Origin: Halanaerobiales bacterium
Lineage (GTDB): Bacteria > Bacillota_F > Halanaerobiia > DY22613
Length of the DNA stretch: 11,872 nt
Reading direction: 5' to 3'
Assembly: GCA_023128035.1 (NCBI GenBank)
Contig: JAGMES010000127.1
Coordinates: forward strand, 1 to 11,872
Program-made: the position numbers and the translations under genes
Shown: piece after piece, positions 1 to 7,608 of the stretch
How positions within the stretch are numbered: the first letter of the stretch is position 1
How the letters are laid out: every line of letters starts with the position of its first letter
The notes under the pieces: generated by a model
What the model saw: the letters and a program-made list of their open reading frames with translations, nothing else
Database searches by the model: none
Told to the model about the DNA's origin: nothing

Positions 1-2
1 TT

Positions 3-242
3 ATAGAAGTTTCGATGAAAAAATTGGATTCAGCAAATTCGTTAAAGAAACTTTTAAAAATAATGAGCTCAATTGCTAATCGGCTGATGCAAATGGTTTT
101 GGCTTATAACCTAAGCAACCTTATGAGACGGTTGTGTTTTTCGGAGCATGAAAAACCAAAACGAATGCATACGCTACGAACATTGCTCACGAAAGTGCCT
201 GGTCGCTTTATCTGCTCAGGGATAAGTCTATACTTTTTTTGA
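3..242 (+). mobile_element. IS1380-family transposase, C-terminal tail (5' part outside window)
   Basis: The frame is open from the left edge to a TGA at 240-242, so this is the 3' end of a longer gene. The last ~60 residues (SIANRLMQMVLAYNLSNLMR, then RLCFSEHEK, then MHTLRTLLTKVPGRFICSG) resemble the C-terminus of IS1380-type DDE transposases, which have an 'AYNL..(W/L)(M/F)R.L' helix followed by a 'TLR..L..V..(K/R)(L/F)(V/I).S.R' segment. The catalytic DDE residues would lie outside the window, so activity cannot be judged. The ATG at 15 is simply the first Met in frame and has no convincing ribosome site. Family assignment is from memory of the pattern, not from a search. It points toward the pullulanase 3' end and is convergent with it. 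Confidence 0.6.
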
Positions 243-286
243 ACTTAGGGTATGTTAATATGATGTACCTTTTCATTTTTAAGTTT

Positions 287-301
287 CATGAATAATTCGG
301 G
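287..301 (+). repeat. Candidate right terminal inverted repeat of the IS element
   Basis: The segment catgaataattcggg, read from outside as CCCGAATTATTCATG, starts with the CC(C) typical of IS1380-family ends. It lies 45 bases past the transposase stop and is followed at once by TTAA (302-305), which could be the target duplication. The matching left end is outside the window, so this is a proposal. Confidence 0.35.
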
Positions 302-310
302 TTAACCTTT

Positions 311-3310
311 TTACCTATAGATTACCACAGCCGATACCGCAGGCACAGTTACAACACCATTTCCCAGTACAACCTCAGTATCATTTAAAGGAGTAACTCC
401 TGCTTTATTACCATCAACAACTACCTTCCAGTTAGCATCTATACCATCAATCTGAACGGTCTGTGGATTTTTATTCGCATTATAAATAACCACAATTTCA
501 TTCCATTCATCTTCATCATCTTGCTCTTCTAATCTATAAGCGATCAAATAGTCAATATCCTCTTGTATAAAAGTCAATCCCTTTTGAATCTCTTCCATAG
601 TTTCCATTCTAAAGGCTTCATGAGCTTTTCTAAGTTCGATCAGACCTTTATAATAGTTAAAGGTGTCAGCATATTTCTCTTCCCGTGACCAGTCAATCTG
701 ATTCGTTAAATCACCAGAGTCATAACTATTATGATCGACACCATGTTCTTCATTATCAGGATCTGGCTTACTCCGAAGCATCTCTTCACCACCATGTAAG
801 AAAGGCTTACCCTGTGATGTCAGAATCATAGCTGCCGCTAATTTATTAATCTGAATCCGCTCATTTTCATCAGCATTTGGAGTAGAACCTACAATCTTAT
901 CCCAGATGGTGTAACCATCATGACAGTTAACATAAGTTATGGTCTCTTCAGGATCATCAGCAAATCGATTATAAAAACCTGTATCAACCTCTACATCAGA
1001 TTCATAATTTACCATACCAGCAATAATCCCAGAGCGAATCAATGCTTCTTTATTAGGATTAGCTGCCTGGAGAAAACTACCTTCACTAAGAGGTGAAGCA
1101 AAATACTCATGTTTCATTGCATCTCTAATTGTATCATTAAACACAGCAATGGCATGTTCCATCTCCAGTAAGCTGTGATTATAATTTGAACCTTTAATAT
1201 AGCGATCCTCTTCTGGTAAAGTACCCATATTCCATCCTTCACCATGCAAAACTACATTAGGATTGATCTCGCGTAAAATTTCAGCAATCTGACACATGGT
1301 TCTTTCATCATGTAATCCCATCAAATCAAAGCGGAATCCATCAATATGATATTCTTCTACCCAGTACTTGGTAGATTCAACCATAAACTTATTCCACATA
1401 ATTCTCTCTGAAGCAGTATCATTTCCACAACCTGAGCCACTGGTAAATGTACCCTTCTCATTACGACGATAATAATAGTTAGAAACAATATCCTCTAAAA
1501 TAGCTGTCTTAGCAGTGTGATTATAAACCACATCCAGAATAACACCTATACCTGCATCATGCAAAGCTTTAACCAACTCTTTAACTTCTTTAACTCGTAA
1601 ATGTGGATCAGCTGGATTTTGAGAATACCAACCTTCCGGCGTATTATAGTTGTGTGGATCATATCCCCAGTTATAATTGGCTTCATCAGCACTTCCTTTA
1701 TTCTCAAAGGATTTTTCAAATTCATTACCATAGTAGAAATTCTGAATCGGTTGAATCTGAACATGAGTAATACCCAAATCTACTAAATAAGGAATTTTTT
1801 CAATAAACCCAAGATATGTTCCGCGTTTCTCTGGATTCACACCCGAATTTTCGGAAATAGTAAAATCGCGAATTGACATTTCATAGATAACTACATCTTC
1901 TTGATCTTCTACCTTTACATACAAATCATCTTTCCAATCTACTGGATTTGTTCGCTCTAGATCAATGATAGCGCCTTTACCTACTTTATCACTACCATTA
2001 AAAGAATCAAATCCAGCCATAGATTTAACATATGGATCAAGAACTATTTTAGTATCACCAGCATTAGTCACAGCATATTGATAAAATTTTCCAATAAGAT
2101 CACTTTCTACAGTTACACTCCAAAGACCATTCTCATCATTCACCATATCAATGGTTTGATCAGGCTCAACTCCTTGCCCGTCTTCATATAAGAACAATTT
2201 TACTTCAGATGCAAGAGGCGTCCATAATTTGAAGCTTGTCTTTTCTGGCGTATAGATATTACCTAGTTCTCCATCATAAACAAAATTCTCATCAATCACT
2301 TCTGCACTCAAGATCATTTCAGATGTTAATTTTCCAATCTCTACAGTATAATTCTTAGTCAAATCTAAGTCATCTCGAACAATAACCTTATAAAATGGCT
2401 CATTATCCATATCCAACTTAGCTACTGGAATAATCTTTTTGCCATGTTTAATCCTAATTGGATCTTTAATAGCAGCACGAAGTTGAATCTCAATCTCACG
2501 TGAGCCAACAATAATAGCACTGTCAATTTCATTACTCATTGTTTTCAAAGCAGCTAAACGACTAGCATATGTAACCTCGTCACTCGACACAACCCAAAGC
2601 TCACTATTTTGCATTGGATCTTGATAATTCCCATCAGCTGATGTATCTTTTTCATTCCCTTTGTAAATGACGAAATTTATATCTCCTGTTTCTTTATATG
2701 GGATATCCCAGAAAACCCCATATGTATCAACACCTGTAGCAGATACAGGGTTTGCCCAGTCAACTGCTTCTCCAACATAACCTTCACCCCAAAGATGTAA
2801 TCCCCATCCTTCATAATTTTCATCAAAACGGTAATAATGTAAACGCACATGTCCATCTTGAATCATTGGAATATCTAACTTTTCTATTCCTACTGCTGTC
2901 AAAGCTTCATCTAAGGTTAGATAAACAGTTGAATCTCCTGTTACGCAGAATATCTCCTGATTATCATTTGGATTTGGGTATTTACGATCTCCATCTGGAT
3001 CTTTCGCATTTTCTCGATGAATAATAAAGTTTAAGTCACTTTCGCCTTGTTTAATTGGAATATCATAATAAACACCATAGTCAGTAATTGCACTGTAAGA
3101 GAACGGAGCACCCCAGTCTATAGCAGGACCATCATAGCCAGAACCCCACAGATGAAGACCCCATCCGTCATATTCTCCATCTGTACGAATATAGTTTAAA
3201 CGTACTTGATTCTCAGGAATTGGAGTACTTGATCCTGCTTGAACTGGCACAGTTACCATACCAATTATAATAATTGAACAAAGCACCAATAACAAAAGCT
3301 TTCTCGACAT
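311..3310 (-). CDS. pulA: Secreted type I pullulanase (GH13) with two CBM41 modules
   Basis: This 999-residue enzyme should cleave alpha-1,6 branch links in pullulan, starch and branched maltodextrins outside the cell. Residues 1-25 form a Sec signal peptide (MSRK, a Leu/Ile core, cleavage after VQA). Two tandem CBM41 starch-binding modules follow at ~35-130 and ~154-248, sharing the pattern VRL.Y.R.D..Y.GWGLHLWG. A linker/N domain comes next, then CBM48 at ~343-428. The catalytic domain carries the type I pullulanase hallmark YNWGYDP (546-552), DVVYNH (593-598), GFRFDLMG with nucleophile Asp662, GEGW with acid/base Glu691, and YVNCHD ending at Asp798. I prefer the ATG at 3308-3310: it begins the signal peptide and has AAGGGGG 9 bases upstream. 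An ATG at 3344-3346 is in frame but lies inside the operator palindrome. No clear terminator follows; the IS end begins about 10 bases beyond the stop. The gene looks intact. Confidence 0.95.
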   Translation of the reverse strand: MSRKLLLLVLCSIIIIGMVTVPVQAGSSTPIPENQVRLNYIRTDGEYDGWGLHLWGSGYDGPAIDWGAPFSYSAITDYGVYYDIPIKQGESDLNFIIHRENAKDPDGDRKYPNPNDNQEIFCVTGDSTVYLTLDEALTAVGIEKLDIPMIQDGHVRLHYYRFDENYEGWGLHLWGEGYVGEAVDWANPVSATGVDTYGVFWDIPYKETGDINFVIYKGNEKDTSADGNYQDPMQNSELWVVSSDEVTYASRLAALKTMSNEIDSAIIVGSREIEIQLRAAIKDPIRIKHGKKIIPVAKLDMDNEPFYKVIVRDDLDLTKNYTVEIGKLTSEMILSAEVIDENFVYDGELGNIYTPEKTSFKLWTPLASEVKLFLYEDGQGVEPDQTIDMVNDENGLWSVTVESDLIGKFYQYAVTNAGDTKIVLDPYVKSMAGFDSFNGSDKVGKGAIIDLERTNPVDWKDDLYVKVEDQEDVVIYEMSIRDFTISENSGVNPEKRGTYLGFIEKIPYLVDLGITHVQIQPIQNFYYGNEFEKSFENKGSADEANYNWGYDPHNYNTPEGWYSQNPADPHLRVKEVKELVKALHDAGIGVILDVVYNHTAKTAILEDIVSNYYYRRNEKGTFTSGSGCGNDTASERIMWNKFMVESTKYWVEEYHIDGFRFDLMGLHDERTMCQIAEILREINPNVVLHGEGWNMGTLPEEDRYIKGSNYNHSLLEMEHAIAVFNDTIRDAMKHEYFASPLSEGSFLQAANPNKEALIRSGIIAGMVNYESDVEVDTGFYNRFADDPEETITYVNCHDGYTIWDKIVGSTPNADENERIQINKLAAAMILTSQGKPFLHGGEEMLRSKPDPDNEEHGVDHNSYDSGDLTNQIDWSREEKYADTFNYYKGLIELRKAHEAFRMETMEEIQKGLTFIQEDIDYLIAYRLEEQDDEDEWNEIVVIYNANKNPQTVQIDGIDANWKVVVDGNKAGVTPLNDTEVVLGNGVVTVPAVSAVVIYR

Positions 3311-3330
3311 CTTTCTTTTCCCCCTTTTAT

Positions 3331-3346
3331 ATGCAAACGTTTGCAT
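3331..3346. promoter_or_regulatory. LacI/MalR-type operator palindrome upstream of pulA
   Basis: ATGCAAACGTTTGCAT is a perfect 16-bp palindrome with the central CG typical of LacI/GalR-family operators. Its core GCAAACGTTTGC matches the MalR-type maltodextrin operators known in Firmicutes. It lies just downstream of the proposed transcription start and just upstream of the Shine-Dalgarno site, so a bound repressor would block initiation or early elongation. CcpA is a less likely binder because cre sites are usually not perfectly symmetric. Confidence 0.8.
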
Positions 3347-3356
3347 AATTCGTAAT

Positions 3357-3384
3357 AGTATATTTATTCAATATATTTTGAAAA
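3357..3384 (-). promoter_or_regulatory. Putative pulA promoter
   Basis: On the minus strand, TTTTCA (3379-3384) and TATACT (3357-3362) are 16 bases apart. The start of transcription would fall near 3350, placing the palindrome at about +5 to +20. The -35 box is weak, and the region is very AT-rich, so exact boxes are uncertain. Confidence 0.45.
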
Positions 3385-3431
3385 ATTCCTGCTAAGTTTT
3401 TTAGAAACATTAGTTAGTGAAGTATGTAATA

Positions 3432-3461
3432 TTGATTTATAATTATTCAAATACATATACT
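3432..3461 (+). promoter_or_regulatory. Putative promoter of the uvsE relic
   Basis: TTGATT (3432-3437) and TATACT (3456-3461) are 18 bases apart, divergent from the pulA promoter. An AGGGGG ribosome site (3486-3491) follows, 8 bases ahead of the ATG at 3500. Expression signals thus seem to survive although the gene is dead. Confidence 0.45.
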
Positions 3462-3499
3462 ATACTTAAAAATAAATCCATCTCTAGGGGGTTTTTTAA

Positions 3500-3982
3500 A
3501 TGTCATTTGAATTAGCAATATTGGTCTTAGATATGCCTGCATAAGTTCTATCATTAAAAAATTTTCAAAACGCCATCCAAGATCTCATCTATCACGATAA
3601 AGTTATAACTACTATGGGGTTGGATGAAAATGCTATTATGGTTGTTCATGTTGGGGGAGTTTACGGTAATAAAGAATAAGCATTAGAGCGTTTCATTAGC
3701 AACTTTCACCGTCTTCCTGAATCAGTACAGAAGCGTATAGCAATTGAAAATGATGATTCTTCATATTTAATAAAAGATGTGCTTTATCAATGCAGATGAT
3801 TTTCTAACATTTCTAGAGATAGCTAGTGATTATACTTTTGATGTGATGGTTGAAGCGAAAAAGCAGGATGCGGCTGTATTAAAACTGTAGGAAGATATAG
3901 GGTTGAAGGTTCCAATAATCAGATGATCTTCCATTGGGAAGTCAATCCAAATTGGTTAGAGATGTTAAAACTAGGCTGTTGA
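3500..3982 (+). pseudogene. uvsE: UV DNA damage endonuclease (UvsE/UVDE) pseudogene
   Basis: UvsE nicks DNA 5' of UV photoproducts. After ATG 3500 the reading frame keeps UvsE-like stretches: AIQDLIYHDKV, GLDENAIMVVHVGGVYGNKE, ALERFISNFHRLPESVQKR and IAIENDDSSYLIKDVLY. It is interrupted by TAA at 3542-3544, TAA at 3677-3679 and TGA at 3797-3799. One base over (from ~3786) it resumes as FINADDFLTFLEIASDYTFD and VMVEAKKQDAAVLKL, with a further TAG at 3888-3890. A last frame change gives RVEGSNNQMIFHWEVNP, ending at TGA 3980-3982. Compared with the ~300-residue family, much of the N-terminal barrel and the segment with the D..HH metal ligands are missing. Multiple stops plus deletions rule out sequencing error as the whole cause. 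The assignment rests on the HVGGVYG.K and (I/V)ENDD..Y motifs and the C-terminal MVEAK.KD..LLKL pattern. Confidence 0.85.
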
Positions 3983-4003
3983 GCCCCTTCAACAGCCTAG
4001 TTT
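3968..4003. terminator. Bidirectional terminator hairpin between uvsE relic and dprA
   Basis: AAACTAGGCTGTTGA (3968-3982) and TCAACAGCCTAGTTT (3989-4003) form a perfect 15-bp stem with a 6-base loop. A-rich and T-rich ends give a short U tract in either direction. It overlaps the end of the uvsE relic and lies 15 bases past the dprA stop, so it can end both convergent units. Confidence 0.9.
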
Positions 4004-4018
4004 ATTAATTCGTCTTTC

Positions 4019-5341
4019 TTAAATTTTTTTTTCTATATTAGCATAATTACTGGCGACATACCGAACTGGTCTCGAAAGTTTTTCTACTTTATTTTCATCA
4101 ATTGCACGTTTGAGCCAGAATTGTAATTGAGAAAGGCTAATATTCAATATTTCTTTTAACTCTGTCTCTCGAAAAGGCTTTGATAGAATTTTTTCAATAT
4201 GAGGCCAGACAATAGGGTATAAATCACAATCCTCAGATAAATTAATTTCATTCGAAGATATAAGTACTTTTGCAGAAGTAGGAGGTTCTCCGATTGATAA
4301 TTTGATTTGCTCTACATCATGATCTTTCTTCTGATTCATTTTTTTAAAAGAAATATTCTTAACATCTTTCTCTTTTTTTTGCCATTCTTGATTTGCAAAC
4401 CATTGATGCAATTGAATTTCTCTATTTAATAATACTTCAGTATCCAATGCAATTCCACCTAATTCTATCAAACGGTTATTTCCAGAAGGAACCTGATTTC
4501 CTGCCCGAACGAACAATGGAACCCATCTTTCTTTAAGATCTTCCATTGCTCCAGTCCATGTCCCACCCTTCTCTAATGAAGATGAGATCACTACAGCAAA
4601 TTTTGAAAGAGCATAAATATATTTATTTCTGTTCATGGCAGAATAAACCTTGAATCGTGATCTTGGAAGTTCAGCAGATAAAATCAAAATGTTTCCAGAA
4701 AGAATCCCTTCTCTATAGTAACGTTTTTTTATATTAGCTTCCATTCCATGAGAAAGAATTGAGATAACCTTACCACCTTCAGAAATAGCAGATTCTTGTG
4801 CTATAGAGTCAACCCCACGTGCACCTCCAGATATAACTGTTAATCCTTCTTTAGTACATTTTTTTGCTAATATCTCTGCAAAATGAGTTCCTTTCTCATC
4901 TACATCACGTGAACCAACGATAGCAACCCCATCTGCATTCAACAGTTTTTTATCTCCTGCACCAAAAAGAATCACAGGAGATTTAAATTTTAATAATTGT
5001 TTTAACCTTTTAGGATATGTTTCTTCTGCTCGTGTCAGTATCCAAATTCCTAAACTATTTAATCTTTCAAGTTCTATTCCTATTTGCCCACCACGAGCTA
5101 ATAATTGTTGTATCCGTTCAACCTGTCCATCAGTTAAGTTGAGTTGTTTTTTCCAATATTTAGGGGTTGTTTCTAGAAATGAACTAGGTCTTTGCATTTC
5201 TGAGTTTTGTAACTTTAGTGTAAGTTTATTCCATTCACTTAGAGTAAGTGATTTCGGTATGTTAAGATTTTTTTTTGTAATTCCTAGATTCAAACATAAG
5301 AGTAGTATGACTTGACTATCATTTGAAAATCCATTTTTCAT
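4019..5341 (-). CDS. dprA: DprA/Smf-family DNA-processing protein, divergent
   Basis: A 440-residue DprA-like protein. In transformation DprA loads RecA onto incoming single-stranded DNA; here the role is inferred. After a variable N-terminus, helices at ~60-95 resemble the DprA front domain, then W.L...E.YP..L..L....PVILFGAG (~100-129). The Rossmann core has VAIVGSR (139-145) and VISGGARGVD (169-178), matching the canonical VGSR and SGxARGxD. The later ELPRSRF...NRNKYIYALS segment and SSLEKGGTWTGA replace the usual F..RNRI.sgLS and SGSLxTA in altered form, so it is not an ordinary housekeeping DprA. The C-terminal ~60 residues look like a winged helix (ETELKEILNISLSQLQFWLK). The start is well defined: GGAGGTGAT, made by the last codons of recQ, lies 9 bases ahead, and the two genes are 6 bases apart, implying translational coupling. 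Confidence 0.85.
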   Translation of the reverse strand: MKNGFSNDSQVILLLCLNLGITKKNLNIPKSLTLSEWNKLTLKLQNSEMQRPSSFLETTPKYWKKQLNLTDGQVERIQQLLARGGQIGIELERLNSLGIWILTRAEETYPKRLKQLLKFKSPVILFGAGDKKLLNADGVAIVGSRDVDEKGTHFAEILAKKCTKEGLTVISGGARGVDSIAQESAISEGGKVISILSHGMEANIKKRYYREGILSGNILILSAELPRSRFKVYSAMNRNKYIYALSKFAVVISSSLEKGGTWTGAMEDLKERWVPLFVRAGNQVPSGNNRLIELGGIALDTEVLLNREIQLHQWFANQEWQKKEKDVKNISFKKMNQKKDHDVEQIKLSIGEPPTSAKVLISSNEINLSEDCDLYPIVWPHIEKILSKPFRETELKEILNISLSQLQFWLKRAIDENKVEKLSRPVRYVASNYANIEKKI

Positions 5342-5347
5342 AAATTC

Positions 5348-7402
5348 TTAATCACCTCCAGCTATAGATGCTAAAACAAATGGATAAACTAATCCACTTC
5401 CTGCTCTGCGTAACTTCATTCCACAAACAGTTAATGTCCAACGCGAATCAACCATGTCATCTATAAGTAAGACTGGCTCTTCTAGAAATTCTCCTTCCAC
5501 TTCAAAAACATCAATAACATTTCTGGACTGTTGAAATCCATTTTCCATTTCCTTTTGAGCCTCGTTTTCCTTTACTTTAACTAGACAAGGAATAAATGGT
5601 AGTTTAAGCTGTTCCGCTACTCTTCGAGCGAAATCCGGAACAAGTTCAGTGTGATTATTAGAAGGAACACAAGTTACCCAAGTTGGAACTGACTCAAACT
5701 CCCAATTTAGAATTAATTCAACAGCAGCATTCACAAGATCATCACTAAAATATTTATTAATATATTTACCATCGTGCACATAACATCCCCAACCTGCATC
5801 ACCATATCTACAAAGAATTCTTCCTTCTTGATTTTGCTCATCTACAGAAATATTCCCACTTTCGGTTCCTACTTCCCCATAAGGCCATCTTTTTCTTGAT
5901 TTGATAGTAAGGAATTCACCACGCAAAAATTTAATCGCTTCAATAACCTCTTGCTGACTCACTTGATCAGAAAAATATTTAATACCAGCACAATTTGTAC
6001 ATCTACCACAATCTTCAGCATGAAGATCATTTAATTCTTCAGAGATAAACCTCATCAGACATGAATCTAATTCAACAAAATCTTGCATTCGCTGTAATTC
6101 ATGCCTTCTTAATGCAGTAATTTCTTCACTTTTCTCAAAATCTGGATACCAACGATTTGAGGTTCTAACGTATTTGCTACCATCCTTTGTAATTATCCCA
6201 TCAATTTCAAGCATTTTTAAACATTTCTTTATCCTACTTGGAGATAAGTTTAAATTCTGCATCATTTCAGAAAGTTTCAAGCCATAATCAGAACTTTCAA
6301 TAACATTTAACACTTCACGCATTTCATCTACACCAGGAAATGCACTACTAATAAAATAATCTTGAATATCATCATCTTCTTTACCATTCAAAAGGATAGC
6401 GTAAGCACTATCTAAGCCCCTACCCGCACGACCGATCTGTTGATAATATGCAACCAATGAACCTGGTCTTTGATAATGAATAACAAAACCCAAATCCGGT
6501 TTATCAAAGCCCATACCTAAAGCAACAGTAGCAACAAGTACTTTTATCTCATTATTCATCAATTTTTCTTCTAACTCTTCACGATTATCTTTTCCACCAT
6601 AATATTCATAAGCTTCTATGCCTTTATATCTTAACCATTTTGCCACTCTTTTACAGTCAGCAACTGTTAAACAATAAATAATTCCTGTTCCTTCGATATT
6701 AGGAAGATTCTCAGAAAGCCAAGCCAATCTTTCAGATTGATCAGCTAGCTTGATAGTCTGTAGCTTCAAAGATTCTCTTATCAAAGGGCCTCTGAGCGTT
6801 ACAAGGTTAGATCCTAACTGTTCTTCAATATCACTAACAACACGATCATTTGCGGTTGCAGTAGTTGCAAGAACTGGAACATTTGAAGGCAGATTATTTA
6901 CTATTCTAACAATTCGACGATAATCAGGGCGAAAATCATGACCCCAATCTGAAATACAATGTGCTTCGTCCACTACAAACATCCCTATTCCTTTTTCAAT
7001 ATAAGGTAATACATCATTTTTAAATTTTGGATTAGATAATCGTTCAGGTGAAACCAATAAAATATCACAGTCATTTTGATGTAACTTCTCCACTATACAA
7101 TCCCATTCTTCTTCATTTGTGCTATTAATCGAGACTGCATTTAAACCAAGCCTATCTGCTGCATCAATCTGATTTCTCATCAAAGATAACAATGGACTAA
7201 TTAAAATCGTAAGTCCAGATCCATTTTCTCGTAACAATTTTGTAGCAATAAAATATACTATACTTTTACCCCAGCCAGTGCGCTGTACTACTAATGTTCG
7301 ATTTCCACTAAGAACTGAGTCAATTGCTTCCCATTGTCCTTTATAAAAACTAGCTTCAGAACCAAACATATCCCTCAACAATTCTTTAGCTCTTTTTTGC
7401 AT
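5348..7402 (-). CDS. RecQ-family DNA helicase fused to a C-terminal phosphoribosyltransferase domain
   Basis: A 684-residue fusion. The helicase core shows a Q motif (Q23), Walker A QRTGWGKS (40-47), DEAH (145-148) within the RecQ signature DEAHCISDWGHDFRPDY, TATAN (181-185), and arginine finger motif QQIGRAGRG (321-329). A winged-helix-like stretch (~360-412) precedes four Cys (448, 465, 468, 471) that would bind zinc; in ordinary RecQ the zinc site comes before the winged helix, and no HRDC domain is seen. The last ~150 residues are a PRTase fold with the PRPP-loop-like sequence VLLIDDMVDSRWTLT (644-658), where R-W replaces the usual small Gly-Ala of the loop. It is the first gene of an operon with dprA. 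The ATG has GAGGAGAG just upstream. A PRTase next to helicase and DprA recalls ComFC/ComFA/DprA, but the substrate of the PRTase is unknown. Confidence 0.92.
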   Translation of the reverse strand: MQKRAKELLRDMFGSEASFYKGQWEAIDSVLSGNRTLVVQRTGWGKSIVYFIATKLLRENGSGLTILISPLLSLMRNQIDAADRLGLNAVSINSTNEEEWDCIVEKLHQNDCDILLVSPERLSNPKFKNDVLPYIEKGIGMFVVDEAHCISDWGHDFRPDYRRIVRIVNNLPSNVPVLATTATANDRVVSDIEEQLGSNLVTLRGPLIRESLKLQTIKLADQSERLAWLSENLPNIEGTGIIYCLTVADCKRVAKWLRYKGIEAYEYYGGKDNREELEEKLMNNEIKVLVATVALGMGFDKPDLGFVIHYQRPGSLVAYYQQIGRAGRGLDSAYAILLNGKEDDDIQDYFISSAFPGVDEMREVLNVIESSDYGLKLSEMMQNLNLSPSRIKKCLKMLEIDGIITKDGSKYVRTSNRWYPDFEKSEEITALRRHELQRMQDFVELDSCLMRFISEELNDLHAEDCGRCTNCAGIKYFSDQVSQQEVIEAIKFLRGEFLTIKSRKRWPYGEVGTESGNISVDEQNQEGRILCRYGDAGWGCYVHDGKYINKYFSDDLVNAAVELILNWEFESVPTWVTCVPSNNHTELVPDFARRVAEQLKLPFIPCLVKVKENEAQKEMENGFQQSRNVIDVFEVEGEFLEEPVLLIDDMVDSRWTLTVCGMKLRRAGSGLVYPFVLASIAGGD

Positions 7403-7451
7403 ATTTTCTCTCCTCTCAATCAGTAAATTGATTTTAAAAATTTAGAGGAAC

Positions 7452-7479
7452 AATATATTCGAGGGCATCTGTTGGTAAA
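7452..7479 (-). promoter_or_regulatory. Putative promoter of the recQ-dprA operon
   Basis: On the minus strand, TTTACC (7474-7479) and TATATT (7452-7457) are 16 bases apart, some 50 bases ahead of the recQ start. The 206-base gap between the two genes (7403-7608) shows no other gene, and I see no strong hairpin terminator for the upstream MutS-like gene. Confidence 0.4.
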
Positions 7480-7608
7480 CATATTCTTTGTCGTTAAGTA
7501 TATTCATAAGAATGTTTACATTTAACTTCGTTAATTTCTATAGAATTCCTTCCTTTTTAATTAATCAAGTAATAAAATATCATTCATAAAAGTTCTAATT
7601 ACCTTAAA

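Noticed and set aside
2752..3024. 90-codon plus-strand open frame inside pulA
   Set aside because: It is antisense to the two CBM41 modules, has low-complexity Leu/His composition, and no ribosome site; a shadow of pulA.
3311..3346. Longer pullulanase start at 3344-3346 (MQTFAYKRGKRK leader)
   Set aside because: That ATG is part of the operator palindrome, lies only a few bases after the likely transcription start, and has no ribosome site; the inner ATG starts a normal signal peptide with AAGGGGG ahead.
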